Source: Saprospiraceae bacterium (lineage in GTDB: Bacteria > Bacteroidota > Bacteroidia > Chitinophagales > Saprospiraceae). From it: 13,500 nucleotides of DNA. Below the pieces are notes generated by a model, which worked only from the letters and a program-made list of their open reading frames with translations, made no database searches and was not told the origin of the DNA. Below, in pieces: positions 7,378 through 13,500 of this stretch (the first letter of the stretch is position 1; each line of letters opens with the position of its first letter). Location of the stretch: assembly GCA_027009605.1 (NCBI GenBank), contig JALVCY010000221.1, positions 1-13,500 of the forward strand. The letters run 5' to 3'. Position numbers and translations under genes: made by a program.

Positions 7378-7776
7378 ATGAAATACATCTTAATAGCTCT
7401 TAGTGTCCTCGTACTCTTCTCTTGCCACAGATGCAAAACAAAATCGCTAAGCCCCGAACAAAAGATTGAAAAAATAGCGCAACAAAAATATCATGAAAAA
7501 TATACGCTCCAATGGAACGAAACAAAGGATTATGTCTTCATCCAAAAGAAAAAAGCCATAAACCATTCTCCGTTTCCTACCATTTCTTTTGCTGTCTATG
7601 ACAGCCGGACGCAAAAACTACTATTTGAAGATACCGTGCCCGGTGGCCAAATCAAATGGCTAACCAATGACATCATCGAAGTTTACTCTTTGGTCGGAAG
7701 ACCGAAAGACATCCACACCAACAAGAAAAAGCCATTGTACCTCTACAATGTCAAAAAACACACTAAAACAAAGTAA
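7378..7776 (+). CDS. Small predicted lipoprotein of unknown function
   Basis: 132 residues. MKYILIALSVLVLFSC is a short basic start, a hydrophobic core and a lipobox (L13-F-S-C16), so the product is expected to be acylated at Cys16 and held in a cell-envelope membrane. The mature part is Lys-rich with several predicted beta-strands (YTLQWNETKDYVFIQKKK, TISFAVYDSRTQKLLFED, QIKWLTNDIIEVYS, KPLYLYNV), resembling a small sandwich; I do not recognise a family. The start at 7378 is preferred over the in-frame TTG at 7339 because the latter falls on the promoter and would bury the signal sequence. The stop is 1 nt before the ATG of the large propeller gene, so the two are almost surely co-transcribed and translationally linked. 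A role alongside that secreted protein is inference. Confidence 0.8.
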   Translation: MKYILIALSVLVLFSCHRCKTKSLSPEQKIEKIAQQKYHEKYTLQWNETKDYVFIQKKKAINHSPFPTISFAVYDSRTQKLLFEDTVPGGQIKWLTNDIIEVYSLVGRPKDIHTNKKKPLYLYNVKKHTKTK

Positions 7777-7777
7777 A

Positions 7778-10700
7778 ATGACTAAAACAATTAAATTGAT
7801 TGCTTTTTTGGCGATTGGCTTTACGGCCTTTTTTTATTTCCAAAAATTTGATTTCCGAAAGGACAACTTAAGCACGGCCAATCGAGACCATGGATTTAAG
7901 CTCCAAGCCTATCAACATTTTGACGGCCCGGCTAAATTTGCCCGAATCGAGCATTATATTCGCACTAGAGATGACCTGTCCTATCCGGAGTATGAGGCCG
8001 GATACACTTACAAGGAGTTTCAAAAAGCCGCTAACAGCGTCCAATTTCGGACAGGCCCAATTGCTTGGGTAGAACGCGGCCCGTATAATGTCGGTGGCCG
8101 AACACGGGGACTCGCCTTTGACCCTTCTGATTCGGAGCATCACTCTTGGTATGCGGGAAGTGTAGGCGGTGGAGTCTGGAAAACCGAAGATGCAGGGGAT
8201 TCTTGGACTAATTTAACGCCCGACTTACCCAACTTAGCCACCTCAACCATTGCCGTCTCCCCGCACAATCCCAACATCATCTATGTGGGCACCGGTGAAG
8301 GTTTTGATGGCTTGATGATTAACGGAAGTGGCATTTGGAAGTCCGAGGACAAAGGGCAAAATTGGACGGTACTATCTCCTACTGCCGGCAACAAAAAATT
8401 TGGCAACGTCCTAAGAATCATTGTCAATCCGAATAATGAAAATGAGTTGGTCGTCAGTACCGTTACTTCCAAATTAGATTACACCAATGGCGAACAATCT
8501 TTTATTTTCAAGTCCACGGATGGTGGGTTAACTTGGGACGAAAAACATGTCACTCAATATGCGCCCATCCAACAAATCGTTTTCACCCCGGGTAATTTTA
8601 ATGTTCAGTATGCCACAGTCAATTCAGTAGGCATTCTAAAATCTACAGATGCCGGCGACACTTGGACACAAGTCTTTGATGCTGCACAAGATGGAATTGC
8701 TAGAATGGAGATGTCTGTCTCACCCAAAGATCCGGGGACAATCTTTGTGGCTTGCGAAAAAGGCGAAGAATCTATCCTTTATGTCTCCAGAGACTCTTTA
8801 ACAACCGCCAACCGTGTACTATTTAATACAACGTCACAACCCCAATGGCTAGGTGGTCAAGGCTGGTACGACAACGCCATTGCGGCTCATCCCTTTGACA
8901 AAAACAAAGTCTGGGTGGCCGGTTCAGGCTCTATTCTTCAATTGGAAATCGGCACGAACAATCAAGCCGTCACACAACTTACATCGGTTGAAAACACAAC
9001 TACCTTTTTAGAAGAAGTCCCCAATAGTGACATTCCTGCCCTACCATTTGGCCTTGCGGAAACATTGCTCAATCAGCTATTCCTAGACCCCCAAACAACT
9101 GAAGATGACCTAATCAATGTAGAAGTTAGATTTGGCCCCAACATTCATCAAAAAGCACACTTATTAACTTTTAACCCCAACACCTTCCAAATAAGTTATG
9201 GGGACTTTATCGACGTGCCTTTCCAAGCTTGGGATACCGAAAACAACAAACAACTCGTTTTATCTTTTGTAGATGTCAACGAAGATGGAAAATGGACTTT
9301 TGCGGAAGCCACCAGCGACAATAGTCAAGACCTTGTACTCATCAACATTCTTGACTATGACACCATTGCCAATCCCATTATTTCCGGCAATAACAATGTC
9401 TATAAGGCACAGTATCAGTTCAATTTGCAAAAAGTGGCATCCTATAGTGGAGATGAGACGACATTCCCCAATGCCCACCTAAAATATAATGTAGGCACCG
9501 TCCAAGGGCTCGAAGCCGACTTTACGGATATTGCGGATGGCTATTATGAATTTTCCGGCGACAGCAAAGGCGTCCATGTGGATCACCACAACCTGACCCT
9601 TTTGCCTATCGATGAAGCAACCGGCCAATTCTATGTCCTAAATGGCAATGATGGCGGCGTTGCTTTTTCAAGTGACAGTGGCCAGACTTTCAGACAAACC
9701 GGTGACGCATTCAACCAAGGTGGAAACTACCCTACTTCGGATGGATACATTGTCTCCCAATTTTATGGGGTGGACAAGATGAATGGGGCAGACCGGTATG
9801 TTGGCGGTACTCAAGACAATGGATCTTGGGTTTCGCCTGTCAACTGGACAACTGAAGGCAAGTGGGCATCTGCTCCGAGTGGGGATGGATTTGAAGCGGC
9901 TTGGAATTATGCAGACACCAACCAGGTTTTGGAGTCTTCTCAATACAACAATATTTACAAAAGTACAGATGGAGGAGTCAGCTGGCAATCTGTATATTTA
10001 CCTGAATCTAATGGCCCTTTCATTACTCGAATCGCTTCTTCTCAACTAGACCCTAACCTAGTCTTTGTCAGCTCCGATGAAGGACTCATCAAGTCCACGG
10101 ATTTTGGCGACAGCTGGGAGATTTTGCAGATGCCCGATTCTTGGGAGTTCACCTTTTTTGGACCTCCTATTGCGATTGGGCTTTCGGATGCCAATGTAGT
10201 TTGGTCGGGGTCAAAAATCAGTAGCAATTCTCGAATCGCCGTATCCAAAGACAAAGGAGCAACTTGGACAGAAACCGCTAATTATACCCAAATGACCATG
10301 GGACGTGTCACCGGACTGGCCACCCATCCAACCAATCCGGCTACGGCTTATGCGCTTTTCTCTCAAGCCAACGGCCCCAAAATATTAAAGACTTCAGATT
10401 GGGGCTCCACTTGGACAGATATTTCAGGTTTTGTAACACAAACAGATACCAGCTCTAATGGATTTCCGGATGTGGCCACGCAATGCCTTTTGGTCATGCC
10501 TTTTGACACAAATCGCATCTGGGTAGGTACCGAAATCGGTCTCTTTGAATCATTGGACGGTGGGGAATCTTGGGCTTACGCAAATAATGGCTTGCCGGCG
10601 GTCAGCATTTGGGCTATGCGAATTGTTAACGACCAAATCGTCTTAGCCACCCATGGACGGGGCATTTGGACCGTTAATACTTCCGAGTTAACAGGGCCCG

Positions 10701-10978
10701 ACTTAACACATACCGAAACGATTCCGGAGAACCATTTACTCATCTCGCCGAATCCGGTCTCCGACCATGCGGAAATTACCTTTATCAACCCTTCCGGGAA
10801 AAAAGTACAAGTCACACTTTTCTCTGAGAATGGGCGATTGATTAAACCTTTATTTAAGGGCTCCGCCCAAGGCACTCAAAAAATCGCTTTTGACAAAGCC
10901 GACCTACCGGCCGGGATTTACTTTGTCAATATGAAAACTCAAGAAGGCCTGATTACGAAGAAAATGATTATCCAATAA
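7778..10978 (+). CDS. Secreted sortilin-like Asp-box beta-propeller protein with T9SS sorting domain
   Basis: 1066-residue exported protein, predicted to be secreted or surface-anchored by the type IX system. An N-terminal hydrophobic segment (about 5-22) is the Sec signal. GPYNVGGRTRGLAFDP (about 100-115) opens the VPS10/sortilin-like propeller. Asp-box/BNR motifs (S/T-x-D-x-G-x-x-W) recur near residues 135, 186, 243, 286, 628 (ending in F), 726, 770, 820, 869 and 922. The gap between the fourth and fifth holds an inserted domain of about 200 residues with a full EF-hand-type calcium loop, DVNEDGKWTFAE at 499-510 (D1, N3, D5, G6, T9, E12). The last 80 residues (from about 985: ISPNPVSDHAEITF ... 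LPAGIYFVNM ... TKKMIIQ) are a classic type A T9SS sorting domain. Start 7778 is chosen over the upstream in-frame ATG at 7667, which lies inside the lipoprotein gene. Substrate unknown; Asp-box propellers include sialidases and glycan hydrolases, but no catalytic residues can be assigned here. Confidence 0.9.
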   Translation: MTKTIKLIAFLAIGFTAFFYFQKFDFRKDNLSTANRDHGFKLQAYQHFDGPAKFARIEHYIRTRDDLSYPEYEAGYTYKEFQKAANSVQFRTGPIAWVERGPYNVGGRTRGLAFDPSDSEHHSWYAGSVGGGVWKTEDAGDSWTNLTPDLPNLATSTIAVSPHNPNIIYVGTGEGFDGLMINGSGIWKSEDKGQNWTVLSPTAGNKKFGNVLRIIVNPNNENELVVSTVTSKLDYTNGEQSFIFKSTDGGLTWDEKHVTQYAPIQQIVFTPGNFNVQYATVNSVGILKSTDAGDTWTQVFDAAQDGIARMEMSVSPKDPGTIFVACEKGEESILYVSRDSLTTANRVLFNTTSQPQWLGGQGWYDNAIAAHPFDKNKVWVAGSGSILQLEIGTNNQAVTQLTSVENTTTFLEEVPNSDIPALPFGLAETLLNQLFLDPQTTEDDLINVEVRFGPNIHQKAHLLTFNPNTFQISYGDFIDVPFQAWDTENNKQLVLSFVDVNEDGKWTFAEATSDNSQDLVLINILDYDTIANPIISGNNNVYKAQYQFNLQKVASYSGDETTFPNAHLKYNVGTVQGLEADFTDIADGYYEFSGDSKGVHVDHHNLTLLPIDEATGQFYVLNGNDGGVAFSSDSGQTFRQTGDAFNQGGNYPTSDGYIVSQFYGVDKMNGADRYVGGTQDNGSWVSPVNWTTEGKWASAPSGDGFEAAWNYADTNQVLESSQYNNIYKSTDGGVSWQSVYLPESNGPFITRIASSQLDPNLVFVSSDEGLIKSTDFGDSWEILQMPDSWEFTFFGPPIAIGLSDANVVWSGSKISSNSRIAVSKDKGATWTETANYTQMTMGRVTGLATHPTNPATAYALFSQANGPKILKTSDWGSTWTDISGFVTQTDTSSNGFPDVATQCLLVMPFDTNRIWVGTEIGLFESLDGGESWAYANNGLPAVSIWAMRIVNDQIVLATHGRGIWTVNTSELTGPDLTHTETIPENHLLISPNPVSDHAEITFINPSGKKVQVTLFSENGRLIKPLFKGSAQGTQKIAFDKADLPAGIYFVNMKTQEGLITKKMIIQ

Positions 10979-11003
10979 CCCCGTCTTCTTTCTCCTACAA
11001 AAG

Positions 11004-11035
11004 GCCTGCACGTTATTTTCGTGCAGGCTTTTTTT
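11004..11035 (+). terminator. Intrinsic terminator after the propeller gene
   Basis: 9-bp GC-rich stem (11004-11012 with 11020-11028), 7-nt loop, then seven T (11029-11035). It lies 25 bp after the stop at 10978 and closes the lipoprotein-propeller unit before the next promoter at 11063. Confidence 0.93.
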
Positions 11036-11062
11036 CTTGAACAAACTTTAACAGTTGTGGTC

Positions 11063-11093
11063 TTGTATTTCTAATTTAATAAACCTACCTTTG
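11063..11093 (+). promoter_or_regulatory. Bacteroidota-type promoter for the two-gene unit 11151-12603
   Basis: TTG (11063-11065), 20 nt, TACCTTTG (11086-11093): both elements and spacing fit the Bacteroidota consensus well. The leader to the ATG at 11151 is about 50 nt. The possible upstream start TTG at 11055 lies before this promoter and cannot be used from it. Confidence 0.8.
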
Positions 11094-11150
11094 TGCACAA
11101 CAGTAAGGGTGCTTTTTTACTATTTTTTGATATTTTTAATACAATCTAAG

Positions 11151-11930
11151 ATGTGTTTTTTACACCCAAGCAATACCTTTAAATACGCCCTGTTTTTCTT
11201 TTTATCTTTTGGCTGGTCAACCCTTTTTGCGCAAGCGGACTCCACACTTACTCCGATAGAAAACCCTACGAATCTAGCCTACAATATCACCAATAGGCCT
11301 TGGGCCGTTTTGATTGACCTAACTAGGCTAACGTACCAAACTCCATCTATTCAGCTATCGGTCAGCTACCGTCCTTTTTTTAGATTTGGGTTTGAGTCCG
11401 AGCTCAATTATTATCTAAACAAAAGCCTTGACCCGCTGGTTGAAAGCATTGATTTTATCCATGTCCGGCTGGCACCCAACAAAGCTAATTTTTTCATTTC
11501 CGGCATTGGGAAAGTGTATTTCGGACGCAATAGAATTAATTATTTAGGGGCTCGAGTAGCAGCCGGCTCATCACCACTCCGGCTTTCGCGAAATGTTTGT
11601 GTCGAAGCAGAACCAACAACATCTAACGAGCTTTGCCGGTGTCTCCAAACAGAAAACAGAAGCTTAGATGTCACCCGCACCCAAATGATTTATGGATTAC
11701 GATATGGCATCAATCTACCTGTTACTGAGCGACTTAGACTAGATCTTTTTGTTGCCTACGATGAATTCAAGTACAGTCACCCCGACTACCAATATCTCCA
11801 TCATGTTTGTGAAAATTCGTGGCCACGCTACAAAAAAATCCCTAAAACCGACGGAATCTTTGATGAATTTCAAGAACACAAACAAGAAGCTTATTTCTCA
11901 CTAGGTCTAAAAATTGGTTATGCGTTTTAA
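11151..11930 (+). CDS. Predicted outer-membrane beta-barrel protein, family not recognised
   Basis: 259 residues from the ATG at 11151. A signal peptide (NTFKYALFFFLSFGWSTLFAQ, cleavage after about residue 28) is followed by alternating amphipathic strands (PSIQLSVSYRPFFRFGFESELNYY, DFIHVRLAPNKANFFISGIGKVYFG, QMIYGLRYGINLPVTERLRLDLFVAYDEF) and ends with AYFSLGLKIGYAF, a terminal strand with a C-terminal Phe as in outer-membrane barrels. Between strands there is a loop with three close cysteines (around NVCVEAEPT...ELCRC) and a later VCENSWPRY, possibly disulphides. The frame is open upstream to 11055, but that start lies ahead of the promoter and would precede the signal sequence with extra residues. 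The next gene overlaps its end by 11 nt, so the two form one unit. Function unknown; a structural or porin-like role is only a guess. Confidence 0.78.
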   Translation: MCFLHPSNTFKYALFFFLSFGWSTLFAQADSTLTPIENPTNLAYNITNRPWAVLIDLTRLTYQTPSIQLSVSYRPFFRFGFESELNYYLNKSLDPLVESIDFIHVRLAPNKANFFISGIGKVYFGRNRINYLGARVAAGSSPLRLSRNVCVEAEPTTSNELCRCLQTENRSLDVTRTQMIYGLRYGINLPVTERLRLDLFVAYDEFKYSHPDYQYLHHVCENSWPRYKKIPKTDGIFDEFQEHKQEAYFSLGLKIGYAF

Positions 11931-12603
11931 AAATATTGCTCTTATTGTTTTTTTATCCTTGGCGCTTTTTGGCAGTCAGTCTATGTCTCATTGCAAACAT
12001 GTACCGGCTCCGGAACCCGGCCTTAGAAAAATCAGATTGTTTGTCCATGATGATGATGGAACACCCGTTGCTTTCGCAAAAATAGGACTCTTTGGTTCTT
12101 CGGATTTCAATGACGATCCGTTGCTCTTCCAAGGCAACTATGGTTGTCTAATCGACACCTTCTATACAGATGCAAATGGCCAAAGAAATATCAGATATGT
12201 CACCTCCAAATATAACTATCTTCTACTTGCCGTTTTACCTGACAACTGCTCCGGCTCTTCTGCCAATATCCAAAAACACGATGTGGATATTGACTTAACA
12301 AGCAACCCCGCCCAACCCCTTTTGATGATTCACACCAAAATACAATCTGCTGATTCTATAAAAGTGGTGGTCAACAGCATCAATAACATACTAGCCAATC
12401 GTTGCCCCCCTAACAACCTAAGCAGTATTCCCCTTTACCTCGACCAAAAGGTCGTGCAGGCCGATGCGGACTTCACCATGAAGGCCATTCCTAATTCAGC
12501 AAATGCCATCCAAGCCATGCGCTACAAAGATGGAGAAATTATTTGGGATACGCTCTTCCGGTTTGGCTTAACGGATATTATTCAGGATATTCAATTTGAC
12601 TGA
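11920..12603 (+). CDS. Exported protein with carboxypeptidase-regulatory-like (transthyretin-fold) domain
   Basis: 227 residues. MRFKNIALIVFLSLALFGSQ is a signal sequence; a cysteine follows in SMSHCKH, but His before Cys is a poor lipobox, so lipidation is uncertain. Residues about 37-110 read as a CarboxypepD_reg/transthyretin-like sandwich: IRLFVHDDDGTPVAFAKIGLF, then DTFYTDANGQRNIRY with the usual T-D-x-x-G turn, then LLLAVLPDNC. The C-terminal half (QSADSIKVVVNSINNIL...DIIQDIQFD) is not recognised. ATG 11920 is preferred over the in-frame TTG at 11914; it overlaps the preceding barrel gene by 11 nt, implying linked translation. Such domains in Bacteroidota often occur on cell-surface proteins; a partnership with the upstream barrel is inference from the overlap. 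A weak TTGTGG/CCACAA hairpin with a T-rich tail (about 12656-12690) may end the transcript. Confidence 0.75.
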   Translation: MRFKNIALIVFLSLALFGSQSMSHCKHVPAPEPGLRKIRLFVHDDDGTPVAFAKIGLFGSSDFNDDPLLFQGNYGCLIDTFYTDANGQRNIRYVTSKYNYLLLAVLPDNCSGSSANIQKHDVDIDLTSNPAQPLLMIHTKIQSADSIKVVVNSINNILANRCPPNNLSSIPLYLDQKVVQADADFTMKAIPNSANAIQAMRYKDGEIIWDTLFRFGLTDIIQDIQFD

Positions 12604-12616
12604 CCGGGTGGGTTTG

Positions 12617-12637
12617 AACTTTCCAAAAGTTGAGTTT
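12617..12637 (+). repeat. Left arm of a 21-bp imperfect inverted repeat (AACTTTCCAAAAGTT motif)
   Basis: Pairs with 13236-13256 on the opposite strand, 19 of 21 positions identical. The two arms enclose the whole repeat-rich stretch (640 bp end to end). The 15-bp core also occurs twice at 12704-12736. No target-site duplication is visible beside the arms. Confidence 0.7.
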
Positions 12638-12703
12638 ACTCCGAAAAGTCAGACATTGTGGTTTGTTCTTGTGTCCACAAAATTTTATTTGGTTTCTTTT
12701 TTA

Positions 12704-12736
12704 AACTTTCCAAAAGTTTAAAACTTTTGGAAAGTT
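12704..12736. repeat. Near-perfect 33-bp palindrome of the AACTTTCCAAAAGTT motif
   Basis: Arms 12704-12719 and 12721-12736 are exact reverse complements (16 bp) around a single A. No T-tract follows on either strand (the plus strand continues ATGTATCATAAAA), so it is not a standard terminator although it follows a gene by 100 bp. It is the same motif as the outer arms at 12617 and 13236. Confidence 0.9.
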
Positions 12737-12806
12737 ATGTATCATAAAAAAAAAATTTTGTTCATCGCTTTAATTTCTGACGGAGTGGCCTTTTCAGAGT
12801 GGACTC

Positions 12807-12830
12807 AACGGTTTAACGGGTAGGTAGCAA
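12807..12830 (+). repeat. Degenerate direct repeat flanking the 38-bp array, left copy
   Basis: AACGGTTTAACGGGTAGG and following bases resemble AACGGTCTTAAGGCTAGG at 13037-13054, continuing as GTAGCAA versus CAGCCAA. The array at 12832-12999 lies between the two copies. Confidence 0.4.
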
Positions 12831-12831
12831 T

Positions 12832-12999
12832 AAAGGTCAAAGGTAGTTAAAGGTCAAAGGTGAAGGGTCAAAGGTCAAAGGTAGTTAAAGGTCAAAGGTG
12901 AAGGGTCAAAGGTGAAAGGTAGTTAAAGGTCAAAGGTGAAGAGCCAAAGGTGAAAGGTAGTTAAAGGTCAAAGGTGAAGGGTCAAAGGTCAAAGGAAGG
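12832..12999. repeat. 38-bp tandem array built of degenerate AAAGGTC heptamers
   Basis: A 17-bp partial unit (12832-12848), full units at 12849, 12887 and 12925, and a diverged last unit from 12963. Each 38-bp unit is four heptamers (AAAGGTC, AAAGGTG, AAGGGTC, AAAGGTC/G) plus AAAGGTAGTT. Substitutions differ between units, so it is older than the perfect heptamer array at 6962. Confidence 0.93.
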
Positions 13000-13009
13000 C
13001 AGCCAAGAG
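12997..13009 (+). repeat. 13-bp direct repeat AGGCAGCCAAGAG, first copy
   Basis: Exact second copy at 13052-13064. Each copy is followed after 6-8 bases by CCTTGAA and then a hairpin, so the whole 50-odd-bp block looks duplicated. Confidence 0.75.
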
Positions 13010-13017
13010 ATATTGCT

Positions 13018-13148
13018 CCTTGAAAACCAATGGGTTAACGGTCTTAAGGCTAGGCAGCCAAGAGCGTACCCCTTGAACGCCGAAGGCCATTGAACGCCCG
13101 AAGGGCAAATTGAACGTCCGAAGGACTAATTGAACACCAACATGTTGA
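13018..13148. repeat. Run of TTGAA(C)-plus-hairpin units
   Basis: TTGAA at 13020, 13073, 13090, 13110 and 13130, each followed directly by an inverted repeat: AACC-AATG-GGTT, GCC-GAA-GGC (13079-13087), GCCC-GAA-GGGC (13096-13106), GTCC-GAA-GGAC (13116-13126) and the palindrome CAACATGTTG (13138-13147). In the middle three units the period is 17-20 bp and the GAA loop is constant. Confidence 0.85.
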
Positions 13149-13235
13149 TTACCAGTACTTTCGACTGAACAATTGGACAAAATCTCCAAACAGAATAAAA
13201 TTTGGAAGCTTGGCAATAGCATACTTTATCATAGC

Positions 13236-13256
13236 AAGCTCCACTTTTGGAAAGTT
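13236..13256 (-). repeat. Right arm of the 21-bp imperfect inverted repeat
   Basis: Reverse complement of 12617-12637 with two mismatches. See the left arm. Confidence 0.7.
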
Positions 13257-13272
13257 ATCACCTCGTGAACTT

Positions 13273-13288
13273 GGCGACTAAAGTCGCC
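13273..13288. repeat. GGCGAC-TAAA-GTCGCC hairpin
   Basis: Perfect 6-bp GC-rich stem with 4-nt loop, 6 bp beyond the stop of the minus-strand gene at 13295. No T-tract follows in the direction of that gene, so termination is doubtful. It is preceded by TGAACTT on the plus strand, like the hairpin units at 13073-13147. Confidence 0.7.
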
Positions 13289-13294
13289 GTTACA

Positions 13295-13500
13295 TTAGCT
13301 CAACACATCAATCACCGTCTTAGCCGTCACAAAAATAGCTTCCCGCCCGATACCGGACACGACTTGGTCGTCATCATCCAACAAAGCATCTTCGACAAAA
13401 GCCAATAAGTCTTCTTGGGGATATTCGTCAAAAAACGGAGTGATGCGCTCCCTAAAATTGCCATTACCGGCAGTCATCATCTTACCCCAATTGGCATCGT
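13295..13500 (-). CDS. C-terminal part of an unidentified protein (start outside the window)
   Basis: Minus-strand frame open from the right edge to TAA at 13295-13297. The ATG pair near 13480 is probably internal, because six codons before it (Asp-Ala-Asn-Trp-Gly-Lys) are open and read like continuing protein. The 67 residues visible are acidic, with FFDEYPQEDLLAFVEDALLDDDDQ predicted helical, then a small-residue turn (VVSGIGREA) and a final helix IFVTAKTVIDVLS. I do not recognise the family. Codon usage looks like its neighbours. Confidence 0.6.
   Translation of the reverse strand, partial: DANWGKMMTAGNGNFRERITPFFDEYPQEDLLAFVEDALLDDDDQVVSGIGREAIFVTAKTVIDVLS

Larger units (their letters stand above)
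12604..13294. other. Repeat-packed non-coding region
   Basis: About 690 bp without a credible gene; the minus-strand frame at 12989-13222 is made of repeat and hairpin sequence. Contents are listed separately: inverted repeats of the AACTTTCCAAAAGTT motif, a 38-bp tandem array, a 13-bp direct repeat, and TTGAA(C)-plus-hairpin units. Confidence 0.8.

Noticed and set aside
7667..7777. Longer N-terminus for the propeller protein starting at 7667
   Set aside because: It lies wholly within the lipoprotein gene in another frame and would place 37 residues before the signal sequence.
12704..12736. Palindrome as a transcription terminator for the gene ending at 12603
   Set aside because: No T-tract follows it on either strand and the same motif recurs at 12617 and 13236, so a repeat is the better reading.
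12989..13222. 77-residue minus-strand frame
   Set aside because: It runs through the direct repeats and hairpin units, has no recognisable protein features, and its composition follows the repeats.
12617..13256. Insertion sequence with transposase
   Set aside because: There are inverted arms but no transposase frame and no visible target duplication; at most a non-autonomous element.

Overview
This window comes from a member of the Bacteroidota, most likely a Saprospiria/Chitinophagia-type marine or freshwater lineage (the rank below phylum is inference). The evidence is: promoter elements of the Bacteroidota type (-7 box TAnnTTTG) ahead of several genes, A-rich leaders instead of Shine-Dalgarno sites, a tandem pair of OmpH/Skp-like chaperone genes, a eukaryote-like (type 2) isoleucyl-tRNA synthetase, and a large secreted beta-propeller protein with a type IX secretion (T9SS) C-terminal sorting domain.

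Layout. 1-2714 (+) is the 3' three quarters of ileS, closed by a bidirectional terminator at 2743-2771. Converging on it are two paralogous minus-strand ompH/skp genes (3433-3945 upstream, 2807-3313 downstream), each with its own promoter candidate and a near-identical 16-nt palindrome in its leader. A 373-bp divergent region (3946-4318) separates them from hutH (4319-5800, +). hutH overlaps by ATGA a gene for an outer-membrane PagL/acyloxyacyl-hydrolase-like barrel (5797-6915). A 460-bp non-coding stretch then holds two different tandem arrays (7-bp and about 25-bp units) and a promoter for a two-gene unit: a small lipoprotein (7378-7776) and, 1 nt later, a 1066-residue Asp-box propeller with a T9SS sorting domain (7778-10978), closed by a strong terminator. 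A second promoter (11063-11093) drives another two-gene unit with an 11-nt overlap: a predicted outer-membrane barrel (11151-11930) and an exported protein with a carboxypeptidase-regulatory-like fold (11920-12603).

The region 12604-13294 (about 690 bp) has no credible gene. It is packed with repeats: an inverted 21-bp pair at its two ends, an internal near-perfect palindrome of the same motif, a 38-bp tandem array made of degenerate heptamers, a 13-bp direct repeat, and a run of TTGAA(C)-plus-hairpin units in which stem base pairs change in a compensatory way. The last 206 bases are the 3' end of an unidentified minus-strand gene.

Biologically the window is mostly core metabolism and envelope biogenesis (translation, OMP chaperones, histidine breakdown, outer-membrane proteins, one T9SS cargo). 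I see no defence system, phage, insertion sequence with transposase, CRISPR array, rRNA or tRNA. The least explained material is the hairpin-rich repeat island at 12617-13288 and the shared palindromic leaders of the two ompH genes.
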